DNA from: Bacteroidota bacterium
GTDB taxonomy: Bacteria > Bacteroidota > Ignavibacteria > SZUA-365
Length of the DNA: 64,000 bases
NCBI GenBank assembly: GCA_014860565.1
Contig: JACZJN010000108.1
Coordinates: 1-64,000 of the forward strand
Direction: 5' to 3'
The notes below the pieces were generated by a model, which worked only from the letters and a program-made list of their open reading frames with translations, had not been told where the DNA came from and did no database searches. The position numbers and the translations under genes were made by a program. This document shows positions 62,729 to 64,000 of the stretch, piece after piece (the stretch's first letter is position 1; each line of letters begins with the position of its first letter).

Positions 62729-64000
62729 ATGACTTTGAGGACCCGCATACTTTTTGGATATGGAATCGCGATGACGCTCTTCACCGTTGTCCTGGTGATG
62801 GCGATACTCGCTCTTGTGCCGCTTGGAGACGCGACAGACTCCATTCTCAAGGAGAACTACCGGAGCATTTCCGCCGCCGATCAAATGCTCGCAAGTCTCC
62901 AGGAAGAAATCATCGTTTTCCTTGCGCAGGGCGAGGACGTCGCCGCGCAAATGCGCACGCTCGACGCTGCCTTTCTCTCCGCACTCTCCCATGCAACCGC
63001 GAATATCACCATCTATGGGGAATCGCCCCTGGTCTCCAAAATACGGACGCGATACGACGGCTGGCGCGCCTTCATTCTCGACCGACGCGAGGGAGCACGT
63101 GTCTTCCCGGCCGGACGAATCATTGGGGCGGATGCGCGCGACATCATTGACCGGGTGCAGGATCTGCGTAACGGCATTATTCAGCTTCGCAAACTCAACA
63201 CCGACCACATGCACGCGGCGAGCGCGGAAGCGAAGCGGCTTGCCGACCGGGCCGTACTTATCACGGTCATCCCCGGGTTTTCCGGATTGACCCTCATTCT
63301 CCTCTTCAGTCTCGTTTTATCCCGCAGGCTCGTTCATCCGATCCGCGCAATGTCCGAAGCCGCTCGTGAGATCAGTGCAGGCAAACTCGAGATCCGTCTC
63401 CCCGAGAATCCCAACGACGAACTCGGAGAACTCGCGCGTGAATTCAACAGGATGTCGGTGGAACTGCAGCGGTTTCGTGACCTGAACATCGAGGAAGTCA
63501 TTGCGGCGAGGAAGCAGAGTGATGCCGTACTCTCCAGCATCGATGACGGCATCGTCCTGATCGATACAGACATGAACGCGACGCAGGTGAATCCTGCGGC
63601 GATCCGCCTTCTCGGAGACATCGCGATTCAGCCACACCCGCTTCCCACGCTGCAGCGAATTCTCCCTGTCGCGGAACTGAACGACGCCGTCCGATCCGCG
63701 CTTGTGGATGGGATCGTCATGGAGCAGCCCGATGAGCAGCGCATCTTCCAGGTCCCGCGAAGCGATCCGAAACGATACTGTCAGTATTCCGTGGAACTGA
63801 TCCGGAATCCCGAGGACGTGCCAATCGGCGCCGTTATCGTTCTCCGTGATGTCACCCGACTGAAGGAGGTCGAGCATCTGAAGTCAGAATTCGTCATGGC
63901 TGCGTCGCACGAACTCCGCACGCCGCTCACCAGCATCGGCATGAGCATAGAACTGCTCAACGAAAGCCTCAGCGAATTTCTTACGGATCGAACGCGCGGG
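62729..64000 (+). CDS. Sensor histidine kinase, HAMP-PAS type (partial, 3' end missing)
   Basis: The visible 424 residues hold an N-terminal transmembrane helix (about 8-32), a ~140-residue helical periplasmic domain, a second helix (about 175-200), HAMP (about 199-250), a PAS-like segment (about 262-380) and the start of the HisKA domain with the phosphorylated His in MAASHELRTPLTS (H394). The layout resembles KinB. The kinase catalytic domain lies beyond the window. AAAAGGAGG precedes the ATG by five bases. It probably phosphorylates the response regulator upstream. Confidence 0.92.
   Translation, partial: MTLRTRILFGYGIAMTLFTVVLVMAILALVPLGDATDSILKENYRSISAADQMLASLQEEIIVFLAQGEDVAAQMRTLDAAFLSALSHATANITIYGESPLVSKIRTRYDGWRAFILDRREGARVFPAGRIIGADARDIIDRVQDLRNGIIQLRKLNTDHMHAASAEAKRLADRAVLITVIPGFSGLTLILLFSLVLSRRLVHPIRAMSEAAREISAGKLEIRLPENPNDELGELAREFNRMSVELQRFRDLNIEEVIAARKQSDAVLSSIDDGIVLIDTDMNATQVNPAAIRLLGDIAIQPHPLPTLQRILPVAELNDAVRSALVDGIVMEQPDEQRIFQVPRSDPKRYCQYSVELIRNPEDVPIGAVIVLRDVTRLKEVEHLKSEFVMAASHELRTPLTSIGMSIELLNESLSEFLTDRTRG

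Overview
This 64 kb window looks like chromosome of a Gram-negative bacterium of the Bacteroidota/Chlorobiota (FCB) group, most likely an uncultivated Ignavibacteria- or Kapabacteria-like lineage. The basis is several secreted proteins ending in type IX secretion (T9SS) sorting domains with the PNPFNPSTT signature, two PorV/PorQ-like outer-membrane proteins, lipid A synthesis (LpxB), a bacillithiol gene (BshC), and promoters that resemble the Bacteroidota form TTG-N20-TAnnTTTG. Most genes sit at roughly 55-62% GC by hand counts. The lineage is an inference; no rRNA gene is present. I see no tRNA, rRNA, CRISPR array, insertion sequence or prophage.

Layout. 1-3.7 kb: tail of a TPR protein, methylmalonyl-CoA epimerase, UvrC and a TPR protein. 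3.8-6.6 kb: a large T9SS surface protein. 6.8-10.3 kb: a tight reverse-strand redox operon (ferredoxin, MBL hydrolase, Rieske protein, QueG, TrxB), divergent from bshC at 10.5 kb. 12-17.2 kb: envelope genes (VWA-OmpA protein, GT2 glycosyltransferase, NodB-type deacetylase, outer-membrane protein, small Cys protein). 17.3-23.1 kb: a complete MacAB-TolC-like export operon. 23.3-27.8 kb: CCA-adding enzyme, Hsp20, DnaK and a UPF0434 protein. 27.9-34.7 kb: two tandem Asp-box T9SS proteins, then a decayed T9SS gene. 34.8-38.4 kb: split transketolase and split AtuA. 38.6-42.8 kb: POT transporter and another Asp-box T9SS protein. 43-45.2 kb: AMMECR1, MEMO and a Rossmann/DUF2520 protein. 45.3-50.8 kb: glycosyltransferase, two PorV-like proteins, an Asp-box protein and a lipoprotein. 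50.9-56.9 kb: a long reverse-strand run (psd, pssA, purS, purQ, tatA, gatA, HAD phosphatase, M50 protease). 57-64 kb: methyltransferase, lpxB, fmt, def, SDR, and a sigma-54 response regulator with its histidine kinase, which is cut by the window end.

The most interesting signals are regulatory. Two sites with exact GG-N10-GC spacing and nearly the same core lie just upstream of hsp20 and of the histidine kinase gene, and each has dyad or repeat sequences about 95-130 bp upstream of the predicted start, where enhancer-binding proteins normally act. With the NtrC-type regulator encoded next to the kinase, this suggests a sigma-54 circuit that controls its own sensor and a small heat-shock protein. 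Other notable features are a T9SS gene broken by three single-base frame shifts and two stops, base-composition breaks inside two T9SS cargo genes, and a compact redox operon beside bacillithiol synthesis.
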